Source of the DNA: Lacinutrix neustonica
GTDB taxonomy: Bacteria; Bacteroidota; Bacteroidia; Flavobacteriales; Flavobacteriaceae
DNA: 64,000 bases
Reading direction: 5' to 3'
Assembly: GCF_026625145.1 (NCBI RefSeq)
Contig: NZ_CP113088.1
Span: 2,831,501-2,895,500 of the forward strand
Made by a program: the position numbers and the translations under genes. Each line of letters begins with the position of its first letter. Positions within the stretch are counted from its first letter, which is position 1. Positions 1-9,770 of this stretch are shown here, piece by piece. The notes under the pieces were generated by a model that was not told where the DNA came from, did not search any database, and worked only from the letters and a program-made list of their open reading frames with translations.

Positions 1-98
1 TGGCAGCACTAATAATCTACAAAGCTATTACAATACAATTTAATAAAGGTGCTCTAAAAGTTTTATTAATATTACGAAATACATAATATAGATCCGCA

Positions 99-523
99 TT
101 AATGCAATTGAAATTTAGGGTCTACGCTGTCCGTTTTTTTCCGGATATGTTCCGAATTAAGATAAAAACTCCCTATAAAATCGAAATGACATTCATTAGG
201 GGCAATGATAGATAGAAATGGGTTTTGAGATGTGTCTTTGTACAGATGATACGTTTGACCTATAATAGGTTCGAAATTAAATTTAGCATTATAAACCAAA
301 TTATTTTGTTCCAATTCCTCCATCATTTTAGCATATTCGGCTTTAAGTTCCAGGTACTTTGCCTCAATTTGTTTATTGGCTTTGAGGATGTTTTTATTTT
401 TCCAAGTGACATTATCTGTGGCTACAATAGCAGGTGCGCCCACATTAGTGCCGTAAGGTTTTAAGGCCGCATCATACTTCGGGAGGCCGCATCAAATACT
501 ATGTTGTCGGGTTTCTTTTCCAT
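99..523 (-). CDS. DUF2452 family protein (frame-interrupted)
   Basis: Recognised as the DUF2452 family of Bacteroidota, function unknown. The start is the ATG at 521-523 (protein begins MEKKPDNIVFDAA). The frame then breaks at about 479-482, where the minus strand reads CCCGAAG. Restoring CCCGGAAG gives SRKYDAALKPYGTN, which joins smoothly to GAPAIVATDNVTWKN and a 141-aa product. The middle (about residues 45-75) is a Lys/Glu-rich helix likely to form a coiled coil. The C-terminal part includes GQTYHLYKD. No signal peptide is visible, so it is probably cytosolic. The break is one of many CCGG-associated indels in the window and is more likely a read error than a pseudogene. Confidence 0.75.
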
Positions 524-580
524 ATTATAAATATTAAAAAACCAAATGTATTGTGCGATATCTCGGTGTGAAAAGAGGAC

Positions 581-808
581 TTAAACACGAGGCACACCCT
601 TAATTCGTTTTTCAATTTTACGTTTTTTTTCTGTTAAAACCTTCATCACCTCCATGAGGTGTGCGTCTTTTGTCTTCTTATACACTTTATTTATGGCCAA
701 AATTAAGGCTTTAGCTTTTCTTGAAGCGACCACGCGATCACTGGTAGACATATGACTCATCTTTGCTTTTTCAAATTGCTCTGCTTCTAATAACAAATCC
801 ATAATCAA
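581..808 (-). CDS. Small charged hypothetical protein, 75 aa
   Basis: A short, very basic protein (MIMDLLLEAEQFEKAKM..., with KKRKIEKRIKG near the end) predicted to be helical, without signal peptide or membrane segment. I recognise no named domain. It lies just upstream of the DUF2452 gene on the same strand (about 60 bases between), so the two may be cotranscribed. Composition and codon use match the neighbouring genes, which supports it being a real gene. The start could be the first or the second Met (residue 3). No function can be assigned. Confidence 0.6.
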   Translation of the reverse strand: MIMDLLLEAEQFEKAKMSHMSTSDRVVASRKAKALILAINKVYKKTKDAHLMEVMKVLTEKKRKIEKRIKGVPRV

Positions 809-1285
809 CTATTTTTTGTTTAAATTTTTATAAAAATAATTAAACACCATTAAAACTATACTAAGAAAATCATAAAATATTCTTATGGCAGTATAACGGT
901 AGGGAATGATTGTTTTTTAAATCTTTCATTAATAAGAAATTCAAAAAGATAATGCGATATAGATTTTAGCAAAAAAAACATAAACAAGTAATGCGTTTTT
1001 CTATTAACATTGGTTTAAAAGCATCGTGACCCCGTGAGATAAATTTATAAGATTTGAATAGGGGTTTTTAGTTATAAACATTTACGATTTAAATCTTTTA
1101 CTTAACTTTACGGGTTATAGAAGGTTTTCAAGTTGGTAAATAGAAGTTCTATACTACCTATGCGATAAAATAAATAGTGTAAATGTTTCTAAATAGTAAC
1201 GTATGTACCACTATTTTCTTTGAATTCTATAAAAAATGAATACTATCAGCAAAAAATAAAGCATTGGTCTAAACGAAAACAAACT
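809..1285. other. Intergenic region without recognised gene
   Basis: About 480 AT-rich bases between divergent genes. I see no RNA gene or convincing ORF. TAACTTTA at about 1101-1108 resembles the Bacteroidota -7 box, but lacks the final G. Confidence 0.5.
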
Positions 1286-2177
1286 ATGGATGATAATTCT
1301 GCGCTTTCAAAATTGAAGGACTCATTGATGGAACATTGGAACGATTTCATTTATCAGGTTCCAAACATAATAATCGCTATTTTAATAGTCGCCTTTGGGT
1401 TTTTGCTCTCTAATAGCGTCGCGCTCTTTTTTAAAAAGATTATAGCTTCCAAGACTCAAGACCCTCTTATGACTAATTTTTTGTCTAAAACCATAAAACT
1501 AGGTCTCATTATTTTAGTGGTTTTGTTTGCGCTTAACGTTGCAGGACTTGGGGGTATTGCGACCGGTGTGTTAACGGCGGCAGGGGCTTCTGCTGTTGTT
1601 ATTGGATTTGCGTTTAAGGATATAGGAGAAAACTTTATTGCTGGAGTCATATTATCGTTCAATCGCCCTTTTAATTTAAATGATACCGTGAAAATTGACG
1701 ATATTTTTGGTAAAGTAAAAGCGATGCAATTTCGGTATACCAAACTGAAAACATTTGATGGACGAGACGTTTATATTCCCAATAGCGATATCATAAAAAA
1801 AGCCGTTTATAATTATACAGAAGATGGTTATTTTAGACTAGATTTCGTAGTGGGTATTGATTATGACGACGAGATTGATATCGCGAAACAAGTCATTCCG
1901 GATGCTGTAATTAAGTCTGAAGGTGTCATTAATACAGAAACCCATGAATGTTTTGTAACTGTTGACTCCCTAGGTGTGAGTACCGTAAATCTTAAAGTAT
2001 TATTCTCGGACTAAAACCATGGAGTACAGGCGCAGGGCCTTAGAGGTACGCAGTGATGTGATAAGGAATGTAAAACAAGTTATTTTGAAGAACGGACTCA
2101 ATATGCCGGCGGACATTACAGAAATTAAACTTTACGGGTCTCAAACCAGTATTCCTGTTACCATTAAAAAGAAGTAA
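1286..2177 (+). CDS. Small-conductance mechanosensitive channel (MscS family)
   Basis: An MscS-type channel that would open under membrane tension and release osmolytes at the inner membrane. The chosen start is the ATG at 1286; a TTG 66 bases upstream is in frame but less likely. Hydrophobic segments lie near residues 25-50, 70-95 and 100-125. The pore-lining, Gly/Ala-rich third helix (GVLTAAGASAVVIGFAFKD) is followed by the MscS signature ENFIAGVILSFNRPF and the beta domain (VKIDDIFGKVK). The frame breaks at 2004-2009, where the sequence reads TCTCGG. Removing one base joins it to TKTMEYRRRALEVRSDV and gives 296 aa, the usual MscS length. It stands alone, with no operon partner. Confidence 0.85.
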
Positions 2178-2410
2178 ACAGAAATAGCTAAGTGTTCTTT
2201 GACCAGCTCTGCGAAGTGTGCAACGCTGCGGTAAGTTTGTAATTTCGTACCGTTCAGTTATGTTTTAATGACTTTGAAGTTGCAAACTCAATAGTTTTGT
2301 ATTAATGTTATATAGCTAGCTGTGCGAAGTTTGCAACTTCGTACCGTAAAGTTCATTGGTTTAATAAAGCTTCGAAGTTGCAACCTTCGAAGAGCAGGAT
2401 TTTAGTGCTG
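2178..2410. repeat. REP-like palindromic repeat block, left copy
   Basis: Contains AGCTCTGCGAAGT (about 2207-2219) and a 34-base segment at 2319-2352 that recurs exactly at 3649-3682. The core is the palindrome GAAGTT-TGC-AACTTC. Degenerate versions occur at about 2212-2262 and 2378-2400 (CTTCGAAGTTGCAACC...). The block looks like a short extragenic palindromic element. No transposase of the REP-associated type is present in the window. Confidence 0.7.
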
Positions 2411-2471
2411 TAAACTCTACTGTGTTATCTAGTTCATTTACTATTTTAGTAACACGACAAAAACTTGTACC

Positions 2472-3470
2472 ATGCAACAATTAAAAATAATGAAATTTAT
2501 AGGTGTTTTAGCATTAATTATAAGCTTAATTGGATGCACGGAAGAACCAAAATTGAGTAAAGCGAATAAAATTTTAAATATGCTTTCGGAAAACCATGTA
2601 GAGAAGCAAATATTAAACATTAAGACAGATTCTTTTGTAATTAGTAAAAATGGTCTTAAGTATGTTTTTAAAAAAGCTTAATTCCAAAATATTAGCAATA
2701 AAGAAGTAGAAGTATTGATCTATGAGTATTTAGAGTTAAATGATCTAATATTAAATAATATACCAACGATTGCCGATAAAGGAGAGTTATTAGAATCGAA
2801 AGGAGTCTATAGAATAGAATTTCGTAGTGATTCAACTTACCTTAAAGGAGATAAAACAATCAATGTTGAATTGAATAATGATGATTATGTAAATTATTTG
2901 ATTTTTAAAGGCGATACAATTGAAAAAGGGAATTTTGTATGGAAAGAAGAGGGAGAGTTATTTTCCAGTATTATGTATCCATTTAATGGAGATCCACATT
3001 TTCATATGATAAGAGAAGTTCCCATAGACTCTTTAGTTTATTATGAAAACTATAGAGATTCGATTTATAAAATAAACAATGTAAGTGAATTTGATAAAAT
3101 AAATAATGACATTTTATATAGTTTTTCTATGAATAGTAACATATGGATTAACGTTGACAAATTAATAGAAACACCACTTGAAAAAGATTTTGAAATAAAA
3201 TGTAAGCAGATAGATTTGTACGAGGATTATGTAGTTTACGTTATTTATGAAAACATGAATTCATTTACAAGTTTTTATTTAACCAGTGATAATTTAACAT
3301 TAAATCAATTGCCTATTGTAGGTAATGCAAGAAGTTTTATAGTTACCTATTCTGATGATAAAATATTATACGATGAGTTTTTAATAAACGAAAAAACAAA
3401 CCCGTAAATAAATATTAAACTTAGTGAGGTAGGCTTAGACGCGTTTAAAGAGCTATTAATAAAAAATTAA
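2472..3470 (+). CDS. Putative lipoprotein, one frame with two in-frame TAA stops
   Basis: A single reading frame of 333 codons starting at ATG 2472, with in-frame TAA at 2679-2681 and 3405-3407 and a final TAA at 3468-3470. The N-terminus is a lipoprotein signal (hydrophobic stretch, lipobox LIGC at about residue 23), so the product would be membrane-anchored. The rest is acidic and beta-rich (WKEEGELFSSIMYPF), with no family I recognise. The second stop is CCG-TAA, which by analogy with yqeY may be a misread CCG-GAA; the first stop has no such explanation. The gene is either decaying or misread. It is flanked on both sides by REP-like repeats, which suggests an accessory locus. Confidence 0.5.
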
Positions 3471-3484
3471 ATAAATTACAAATT

Positions 3485-3690
3485 AGTAAACCAGCTCTGC
3501 GAAGTCTGTGATCTGCTGTGCTATTGGAATCCCCCGCTCCCGCTAGTTTTCAAAACTAGTGGCACTACGAGTAAGCATAGTTTAGTAGCTGTACGTCCAC
3601 TAAGCGCAGCTTAGCGGTAGCGAGCATATGTCCAGCTCTGCGAAGTAGGCTGTGCGAAGTTTGCAACTTCGTACCGTAAAGTATAGAGCC
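3485..3690. repeat. REP-like palindromic repeat block, right copy
   Basis: Repeats AGCTCTGCGAAGT twice (about 3493-3505 and 3634-3646) and ends with the exact 34-base copy (3649-3682) of the segment at 2319-2352. Between them are two perfect hairpins: CTAGTTTT/AAAACTAG (3543-3550 and 3552-3559) and CTAAGC/GCTTAG (3600-3605 and 3609-3614). Confidence 0.7.
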
Positions 3691-3698
3691 AACAAAAA

Positions 3699-3726
3699 GT
3701 GATTTTTACTAATTCTTAAAAATCAC
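3699..3726. repeat. Perfect inverted repeat, 10-base arms
   Basis: GTGATTTTTA (3699-3708) pairs with TAAAAATCAC (3717-3726) across an 8-base loop. It lies right after the repeat block and could be a terminator or the end of the repeat element. Confidence 0.45.
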
Positions 3727-3904
3727 GTAGATATTAATGGCAAAACGTTATTAACTATCGGCGCTATCTAATTATAGTTGGGTTTAAAATAACATGAGGC
3801 GTTTATTATGTCCTAGTGTTTTAATAATCTGTCTTGTTAGGTCATCCATTTATAAAATCAGCGGCATCCATGTGAATGGTTAAATAAGTTTTCCTATAAA
3901 AACC

Positions 3905-3935
3905 AAAAAACCCAATCTTCTCAGATTGGGTTTTT
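3905..3935. terminator. Bidirectional rho-independent terminator, downstream of tRNA-Phe
   Basis: The stem CCCAATCT (3911-3918) and AGATTGGG (3923-3930) has a TCTC loop, with six A before it and five T after it. It can therefore act in both directions. On the minus strand it lies right after the tRNA-Phe gene. Confidence 0.85.
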
Positions 3936-3937
3936 AG

Positions 3938-4013
3938 TGGTGGTGCCTCCAGGAATCGAACCAGGGACACAAGGATTTTCAGTCCTTTGCTCTACCAACT
4001 GAGCTAAGGCACC
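3938..4013 (-). tRNA. tRNA-Phe (GAA)
   Basis: A 76-base cloverleaf on the minus strand. The acceptor GGTGCCT starts at 4013, the anticodon loop ACTGAAAATC contains GAA (Phe), the T loop is GGTTCGATTCC, and the encoded 3' CCA occupies 3938-3940. It has its own promoter upstream and terminator downstream, so it is a single-gene unit. Confidence 0.95.
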
Positions 4014-4034
4014 AGTTGCATTTAATTGCGAGTG

Positions 4035-4066
4035 CAAATATAGTTTCAATTTTAATACTTGCAAAA
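4035..4066 (-). promoter_or_regulatory. Promoter for tRNA-Phe (Bacteroidota type)
   Basis: On the minus strand TTTTG (4062-4066) is followed by a 19-base spacer and TATATTTG (4035-4042). This matches the Bacteroidota -33 TTTG / -7 TAnnTTTG pattern. It lies about 20 bases before the tRNA 5' end. Confidence 0.75.
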
Positions 4067-4116
4067 GAAATTTTATAAAATTTCATTTACTAAATTTACA
4101 TTTTTCAAATTTAACT

Positions 4117-4845
4117 ATGAATTTAATCATTGATGTGGGTAATAGTTTTACTAAACTGGCTGTTTTTGAGCAGAGTAGTATGTTTCTCAAAGTGCGTGTT
4201 GAAACAGAAGATTGTGTAAAAGAAATTAAAAAACTTCAACATATTTATGAAGATTTTGAGCTTGCAATTGTTTCTTCGGTCGGAAAACTAGATGAAAAGG
4301 CTGCAAATTTCCTAAAAAAAGTATTTCGACTCCAAATTTTAACCCATGAAACTAAACTGCCATTTAAGAGTTTATATGCGACACCAAAAACATTAGGTAT
4401 CGATCGTATTGCTTTGGTTTGCGCTTCCGTAGATCAGTTTCCGGACAGAAACGTATTAATTATTGATGCGGGTACCTGTATTACTTTTGATTTTATTAAT
4501 GCCAATAACGAGTATCTAGGAGGCGCCATATCGCCCGGTATTCGTATGCGTTATAAAGCCATGCACAATCAAACAGCTAATTTACCGTTATTACTTACTG
4601 AAATTCCAAATCATATTATTGGAAATTCTACGGCAAACGCTATGCATTCCGGTGTTTGGCATGGCGTTATAAACGAAATAGACGGTAATATTGAAAGGTA
4701 TCTAGAAAAATATTCAGATTTAACAGTAATTTTAACAGGAGGAGACACTAAAATGTTGTCTAAACAATTAAAAAGTAGCATATTTGCGGACTCAGATTTC
4801 CTTTTAAAAGGATTAAATTTTATTTTACAACATAACTCACTCTAA
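4117..4845 (+). CDS. coaX: Type III pantothenate kinase
   Basis: Catalyses ATP-dependent phosphorylation of pantothenate, the first step of coenzyme A synthesis, in the cytosol. The 242-aa length is normal for CoaX. Visible motifs of the ASKHA fold are DVGNS (residues 6-10), GIDR (94-97), DAGT followed by CITF (117-124), and GGAISPG (135-141). The start at ATG 4117 places DVGNS at the usual distance from the N-terminus. The stop overlaps the next start (TAATG), so it heads a block of co-directional genes for envelope proteins. It contains an intact CCGG, so not every CCGG in the window is disturbed. Confidence 0.95.
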   Translation: MNLIIDVGNSFTKLAVFEQSSMFLKVRVETEDCVKEIKKLQHIYEDFELAIVSSVGKLDEKAANFLKKVFRLQILTHETKLPFKSLYATPKTLGIDRIALVCASVDQFPDRNVLIIDAGTCITFDFINANNEYLGGAISPGIRMRYKAMHNQTANLPLLLTEIPNHIIGNSTANAMHSGVWHGVINEIDGNIERYLEKYSDLTVILTGGDTKMLSKQLKSSIFADSDFLLKGLNFILQHNSL

Positions 4846-6161
4846 TGATTAAAAAACTTGTATTAGTTTTTATTGCACTTTTCGCAATTCAAAGTTACGC
4901 TCAGGAAACCACCGCTTCACCTTATTCATTTTATGGTATAGGAACCTTAAAATTCAAGGGCTCAGTAGAAAATAAAAGTATGGGTGGATTGAGCATCTAC
5001 AAAGACAGCATCCATATTAATTTTAGAAACCCTGCCACCTATGGCGGAATGAATATTGAGACCTTTCAAAATGAAAGCCGTCCCGTAAAGTTTACCGTTG
5101 GAGGTAGCCACACATCAACAGAGCTCAAAAGTGATTTCGGTAGCGATCGTGTTAAAGCGTCTACCTTTGACTATTTAGCGTTATCTATACCCGTGGGGAA
5201 ATTCGGTTTTGGCTTTGGTTTATTACCTTATACAGCTGTGGGTTATCGTTTAGAAACGAACAACGATGCAGGTAATATTGGTACCCGTTTTAGAGGAGAA
5301 GGCGGATTAAATAAAGCCTTTTTATCAGCAGGATATCAAATTACTAATGAATTAAGTGCTGGAATTGATGCCAATTATAATTTTGGTAATATTCAAAATA
5401 GTACCATTCAGTTCAATTATAATGGTCAAAATGAACCCCTGCAAACACAGTCACGTGAGAATAACAGATCCGATTTAAGCGGAGTTAGTCTTAATATTGG
5501 TTTGCACTACCAGCGTATGTTAACAGATAAATTAGAGCTTCAGTCCTCAGTGACCTATGCACCTTCGAGTAATTTAACCTCTAAAAATCAGCGTTCATTT
5601 TCAAGCATTATCATTAACGCATCGACAGGTTCTGAAAGTGTGGTAGAGACCATGGAAGCGGATTTATCTGCCTCTCGGTTTGAAAGAAACAAGTTTAACC
5701 TTGCCATCAAGAATCTCGTTTGGAGCGGGAATAGGACAACCAAGAAAATGGTTTACGGGGGTTGAATATACCTCACAAAATACTAGTGAATTTTCAAATG
5801 TACTGTATCAAAATACGGGGTCGACCTTTGAAGATGCCTCGACATTGTCTATTGGTGGATTTTATATTCCACAATACAATTCGTTTACAAGTTACTGGAA
5901 AAGAGTGGTTTACAGAGGGGGTTGCGCTTTGAAAACACCGGTTTAAAAATTGAAAACGAATCGATTAAAGAGTTTGGCATAGCTTTTGGAATAGGTATAC
6001 CAGTGGGAACAATTAAAAACCCGTTCTCTAATGCCAATATAGGTTTTGAAATAGGACAGCGCGGTACAACAAACGCGAATCTTATTCAAGAGAATTTTAT
6101 AAAAGTCCAATTGAGTCTGTCGCTAAACGATAGGTGGTTTGATAAAAGAAAATACAACTAA
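4845..6161 (+). CDS. Putative outer membrane beta-barrel protein (two frame breaks)
   Basis: The signal peptide MIKKLVLVFIALFAIQSYAQ is followed by a long region of alternating beta-strand-like sequence rich in Gly, aromatics and Asn (for example SAGIDANYNFGNIQNS, FGFGFGLLPYTAVGY). This is typical of an outer membrane barrel. The position after coaX and before a TPR protein and lptC is, to my knowledge, common in Flavobacteriaceae and suggests a role in envelope biogenesis; the exact function is unknown. The frame breaks at 5673-5678 (TCTCGG, probably TCCGG) and again in a run of five G at 5917-5921. With both repaired the protein is 438 aa and ends LSLNDRWFDKRKYN. Confidence 0.7.
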
Positions 6162-6173
6162 CAAAACATTAAA

Positions 6174-7517
6174 ATGAAGATTATGAAAACTAAAATGACA
6201 TTACTTATAGCCTTTTTATTTTTAGGTCTAACATCAAGTTTCGCTCAAGATAATGAAGCGTGTAACAATAACTTATCTTTATTTACAGAGGCGGTAAAAG
6301 CTAAAAATTGTAAAGAGGCATATCCATATTATCAAAAAGCAATACAGGATTGCCCAAAGTATAACCAATCTGCCATATATAAATATGGAGAAGATATGTT
6401 TGAGTGTTTTATTGATGCTGCAACTGGAGAACAAAAAAAGAAGTACATCAATGAACTTGTTGGTTTGTGGGAATTAAGAATGGTAAACTATGCCAGTAAA
6501 TCTCCTAGAGGAAAATACGCTTCAAAGATTGCTGAGTTAAGATACGACAACAGAGCGCTTTTAGGTTTAACAGATGAACAAATCTATAACGAATTTGACG
6601 CCATATACAAATCTGATTTAAAGAACTTTAGCAGTCCTAAAGGATTATATGTGTACTTTAAAATGATGGTGAACCTTTATGATGCAAAAAAGAAAACACC
6701 ACAAGAATTGTTTGATAAATATGATGATGTTGTAGAAAAATTAGAGACTGAAGTTCGTGAGAATTCGGCCGATTTGAATAAAATTGTTGTTAAAGAAGAG
6801 GCTGGAACACCATTGACTAAAAGGGATGGACAGTACAAAAGATTTTACGAGCAAACCTTATCTGCTTTAGATAAGATTGCTGGTAGTGTAGATTCTGAAT
6901 TAGGAGATAGAGCCAATTGTGAAAATTTAATTCCTTTGTATAAAAAAGATTACGAGGCGAACAAGAACAATGCACAGTGGTTACAAAGAGCCATGAATAA
7001 TCTGTATGCTAAAGAGTGCAAGGAAGATCCAATGTTTGTAAAAATTGTTAAGCAGAAGTATTCTTTAGAGCCTAATGCAGATACCGCCCGTTATTTATAT
7101 GTAATCACTGGTGAGCAAAAATATTTAGACGAAACCTTTAGATTAGAAACAAACCCGATTAAAAAAGCGGTGTTGTATTACAAACAAGGGAATGATTATA
7201 AGGCTAAAGGGAATTATAGTCAAGCTAGGAATTATTACATGAAGTCGGTGGAACTAAACCCATCTAATAGAAAGCCTTACTTACAAATTGCGAGCATGTA
7301 TGCTAACAGTGCTAAAGATTGTGGATCTGACGCTTTTAGTCAAAGAGCGGTATATTGGTTAGCTGCTCAAGAAGCAGATAAAGGAGGTAGTAGTTCTGCG
7401 GCAACTTCTTATAGAGGATATGCGCCATCAAAAGTTGATATTTTTGATAAAAATATGAATGGGAAAGTAATAAAAATAGGATGTTGGATTCAAAGAAGTG
7501 TAACAGTGCCTAACTAA
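6174..7517 (+). CDS. Secreted tetratricopeptide-repeat protein
   Basis: A 447-aa protein with a cleavable signal peptide (MTLLIAFLFLGLTSSFAQ) and helical repeats. A clear TPR unit lies near residues 340-375 (YYKQGNDYKAKGNYSQARNYY followed by VELNPSNRKPYLQIA). Such proteins scaffold complexes in the periplasm. ATG 6174 and ATG 6183 are both possible starts; either leaves the signal peptide intact. It sits 12 bases after the barrel protein, and its stop overlaps the start of lptC, so the genes are probably translationally coupled. A link to the envelope is inferred from context only. Confidence 0.8.
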   Translation: MKIMKTKMTLLIAFLFLGLTSSFAQDNEACNNNLSLFTEAVKAKNCKEAYPYYQKAIQDCPKYNQSAIYKYGEDMFECFIDAATGEQKKKYINELVGLWELRMVNYASKSPRGKYASKIAELRYDNRALLGLTDEQIYNEFDAIYKSDLKNFSSPKGLYVYFKMMVNLYDAKKKTPQELFDKYDDVVEKLETEVRENSADLNKIVVKEEAGTPLTKRDGQYKRFYEQTLSALDKIAGSVDSELGDRANCENLIPLYKKDYEANKNNAQWLQRAMNNLYAKECKEDPMFVKIVKQKYSLEPNADTARYLYVITGEQKYLDETFRLETNPIKKAVLYYKQGNDYKAKGNYSQARNYYMKSVELNPSNRKPYLQIASMYANSAKDCGSDAFSQRAVYWLAAQEADKGGSSSAATSYRGYAPSKVDIFDKNMNGKVIKIGCWIQRSVTVPN

Positions 7518-8075
7518 TGATAATTAATAAACAATATATATTCAAAAACGGAGTCATAGCATTAGCTATGACTCTGTTTTTTTCCTGTAAAAACAACTTT
7601 AAAGAGGTTAATAATATAGGGGTTTCGGAAAATGAACCGCAAGGTGTTGGTATTGATATTAACGCAAAACGGACAGACTCTGGTCGCGTAGTGGCTAATT
7701 TAATGACCCCAAAGATGTTGGATTTTGAAAATCGGAAGTTCGGGTATTCAGAATGTCCAGGAGGGTATTATTTTAGACATCTTTGACGCGAAAAATCAAA
7801 AAACTAGGGTCATTGCAGACTATGCCATAATTTATAGCGAAACAGATCTAGTAGATTTACAAGGTAACGTTGTTGTAGCTTCATTTGCGCAGGATTCTTT
7901 ATTTGCTGAGCAATTGTACTTTGATCAAAACAAACAATGGTTATTCACCAATTTGCCCGTAACTTATAAGTCTAAAGACTATTTAACTAAAGGCAGTGGT
8001 TTTGATTCAGATCGAGACTTTAAAAAAGCCGAAGTGCTCGAAGTTAGTGGCCTTTTTGCAGTAGAAGAAGAATAG
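7517..8075 (+). CDS. lptC: LptC-like lipopolysaccharide export protein
   Basis: A probable LptC/DUF1239 family protein, the periplasmic piece that receives lipopolysaccharide from the LptB2FG transporter and passes it to LptA. The N-terminus has a lipobox-like MTLFFSCKNN (Cys at about residue 24). The body has the beta-jellyroll pattern ANLMTPKMLDFENRKFGYSE, then GIILDIFDAKNQKTRVIADYA and LQGNVVV, typical of the family. The frame breaks at 7757-7761, where CCAGG replaces what is probably CCGG. Repair gives SECPEGIILDIFD and a 185-aa product. The start ATG 7517 overlaps the previous stop. Confidence 0.75.
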
Positions 8076-8136
8076 GGGACAGTAGTTTTAACTTCTATAT
8101 TTTTTTTATATATCTTTACAAAACAAATCATTTTAC

Positions 8137-8334
8137 ATGTTAAAATATTTAAAAATCTTTCAATACGTCTATCTAATAGCAGGTGTGTTTTTTTTATACG
8201 ATGCGGTAGTAACATGGAATAGCGACAGAAATCATGCGTACCTGTCTCTGTTCCTATGCATATTAGCCGCTTTTATGTTTTTCTTTAGAAGGCGTTTTCA
8301 TAATAAATATGAAGACAAAAATAAAAAACAATAG
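8137..8334 (+). CDS. Small two-helix membrane protein, 65 aa
   Basis: The protein has two predicted membrane helices (FQYVYLIAGVFFLYDAVV and AYLSLFLCILAAFMFFF), separated by a short polar turn, and a basic tail (RRRFHNKYEDKNKKQ). The topology rule places the tail in the cytosol. No named family is recognised. Its stop is directly followed by the ATG of the CNNM/CorC-type gene, so it is almost certainly cotranslated with it and may be a partner subunit; this is inference from spacing only. Confidence 0.7.
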   Translation: MLKYLKIFQYVYLIAGVFFLYDAVVTWNSDRNHAYLSLFLCILAAFMFFFRRRFHNKYEDKNKKQ

Positions 8335-9626
8335 ATGTCTACGTCGATAGTTATTGTAATTATTATAGTATCGTTACTACTCTCTGCTTTCTTTTCAGGT
8401 ATGGAAATAGCTTATGTTTCTGCCAATAAAATTCACATTGAAATAGAAAAGAAACAAGGTGATTTTTTAGCTAAAATTTTATCAAGACTCACGGCGAAAC
8501 CATCTAAATTTATTGCTACTATGCTTATTGGTAACAATATAGCTTTGGTTATTTATGGTTTTTTTATGGGTGATTTACTCATAAAATGGTTTCAAACGCT
8601 TGTCATTCGTTTTAGTTTTCTAGAGGTGTTATTAAACGATTTTAGTTTACTCTCACAAACGATTATCTCTACACTTGTAATTTTATTTACTGCTGAATTT
8701 TTACCTAAAGTATTCTTTCAAATCTACAGTAATACGTTTATAAAAATATTTGCTTTTCCAGCCTACGTGTTTTACTTGTTATTCCGGTATATTTCTTGGT
8801 TTGTACTTTGGATTTCAGACTTCGTACTCAAACGGTTTTTTAAAACCGAAGGCGATCAGGTACAACTGGCATTCACTAAAGTCGAGTTAGGGAATTATAT
8901 TAGTGAACAAATGGAATCTGTAGAATCACATGATGATATTGATACAGAAATTCAAATCTTTCAGAATGCACTGGAGTTTGCCGAGGTAAAAGCCGGAGAA
9001 GTGATGATTCCGCGTACAGAGATTGTGGCATTAGAGCTAAATGACTCGGTAGCCAACTTGAGTGCCTTATTTACGGAAACCGGAATGTCAAAAATATTGA
9101 TTTACAAAGAAACCATTGATGATATTGTGGGTTATGCACATGCTTTCGAATTGTTTAAAACACCAAAAACGATTAAATCGATGTTATTGCCTGTAGAATT
9201 TGTTCCGAAACCATGCTTGCGAATGATATTTTGAATGCCCTTATTAAAAAGCGTAAAAGTATTGCCGTGGTATTGGATGAGTATGGCGGAACCTCAGGAA
9301 TTATGACGGTGGAAGATATTGTTGAAGAACTCTTTGGTGAAATTCATGATGAACATGATACTGTAGTATTAATAGAAGAGAAAATTGACGAGGACAGTTA
9401 TACGTTTTCAGCAAGACTTGAGGTAGATTACATCAATGAAACCTATAAGTTGAATTTGCGAGAAGGTGAGAACTACGAAACTTTAGGCGGCATGATTGTC
9501 GACTTTACTGAAGAAATACCTCAGCAAAATGATATTGTGATGATGGAGAAATTTCAATTCAGAATCTTAGAGGTTTCAAATACTAAAATAGATCTGGTTG
9601 CTCTCAAAATAAAAACAGACGATTAA
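8335..9626 (+). CDS. CNNM/DUF21, CBS-pair and CorC_HlyC domain membrane protein
   Basis: A hemolysin-C/CorC-like protein of the inner membrane. The family is linked to divalent cation (Mg/Co) transport, and in flavobacteria a relative (GldE) is tied to gliding. Residues 1-190 carry the DUF21 membrane domain (FFSGMEIAYVSANK, GNNIALVIYG, AEFLPKV). About 200-330 is a CBS pair (EVMIPRTEIVAL, VLDEYGGTSGIMTVEDIVEEL), followed by the CorC_HlyC domain. The frame breaks at 9205-9207, where CCGAAACC probably stands for CCGGAAACC; repair gives VPETMLANDIL and 430 aa. Identity as GldE cannot be decided from sequence alone. Confidence 0.85.
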
Positions 9627-9770
9627 CCACGATACTGTTAGTTTATCCTGTGTTTTAAATAAAAACCTTACACAATTTTAAATAATTATAATTAATGCGA
9701 TTTTCTGCTTTTTTTATTAAACAGAAAATGGTATTTTCGCCCACTATATTACCTAAAATCAATACTAAAA

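Noticed and set aside
225..464. 79-aa plus-strand frame over the DUF2452 gene
   Set aside because: It is antisense to a recognised family and has biased, shadow-like composition.
1456..1743. 95-aa minus-strand frame within the MscS gene
   Set aside because: It is a shadow of the MscS coding frame, with atypical composition and no neighbours that support it.
2472..3470. Recoded TAA (alternative genetic code)
   Set aside because: Other genes in the window end normally at TAA, and one of the two internal TAA codons has the CCGG-type error signature.
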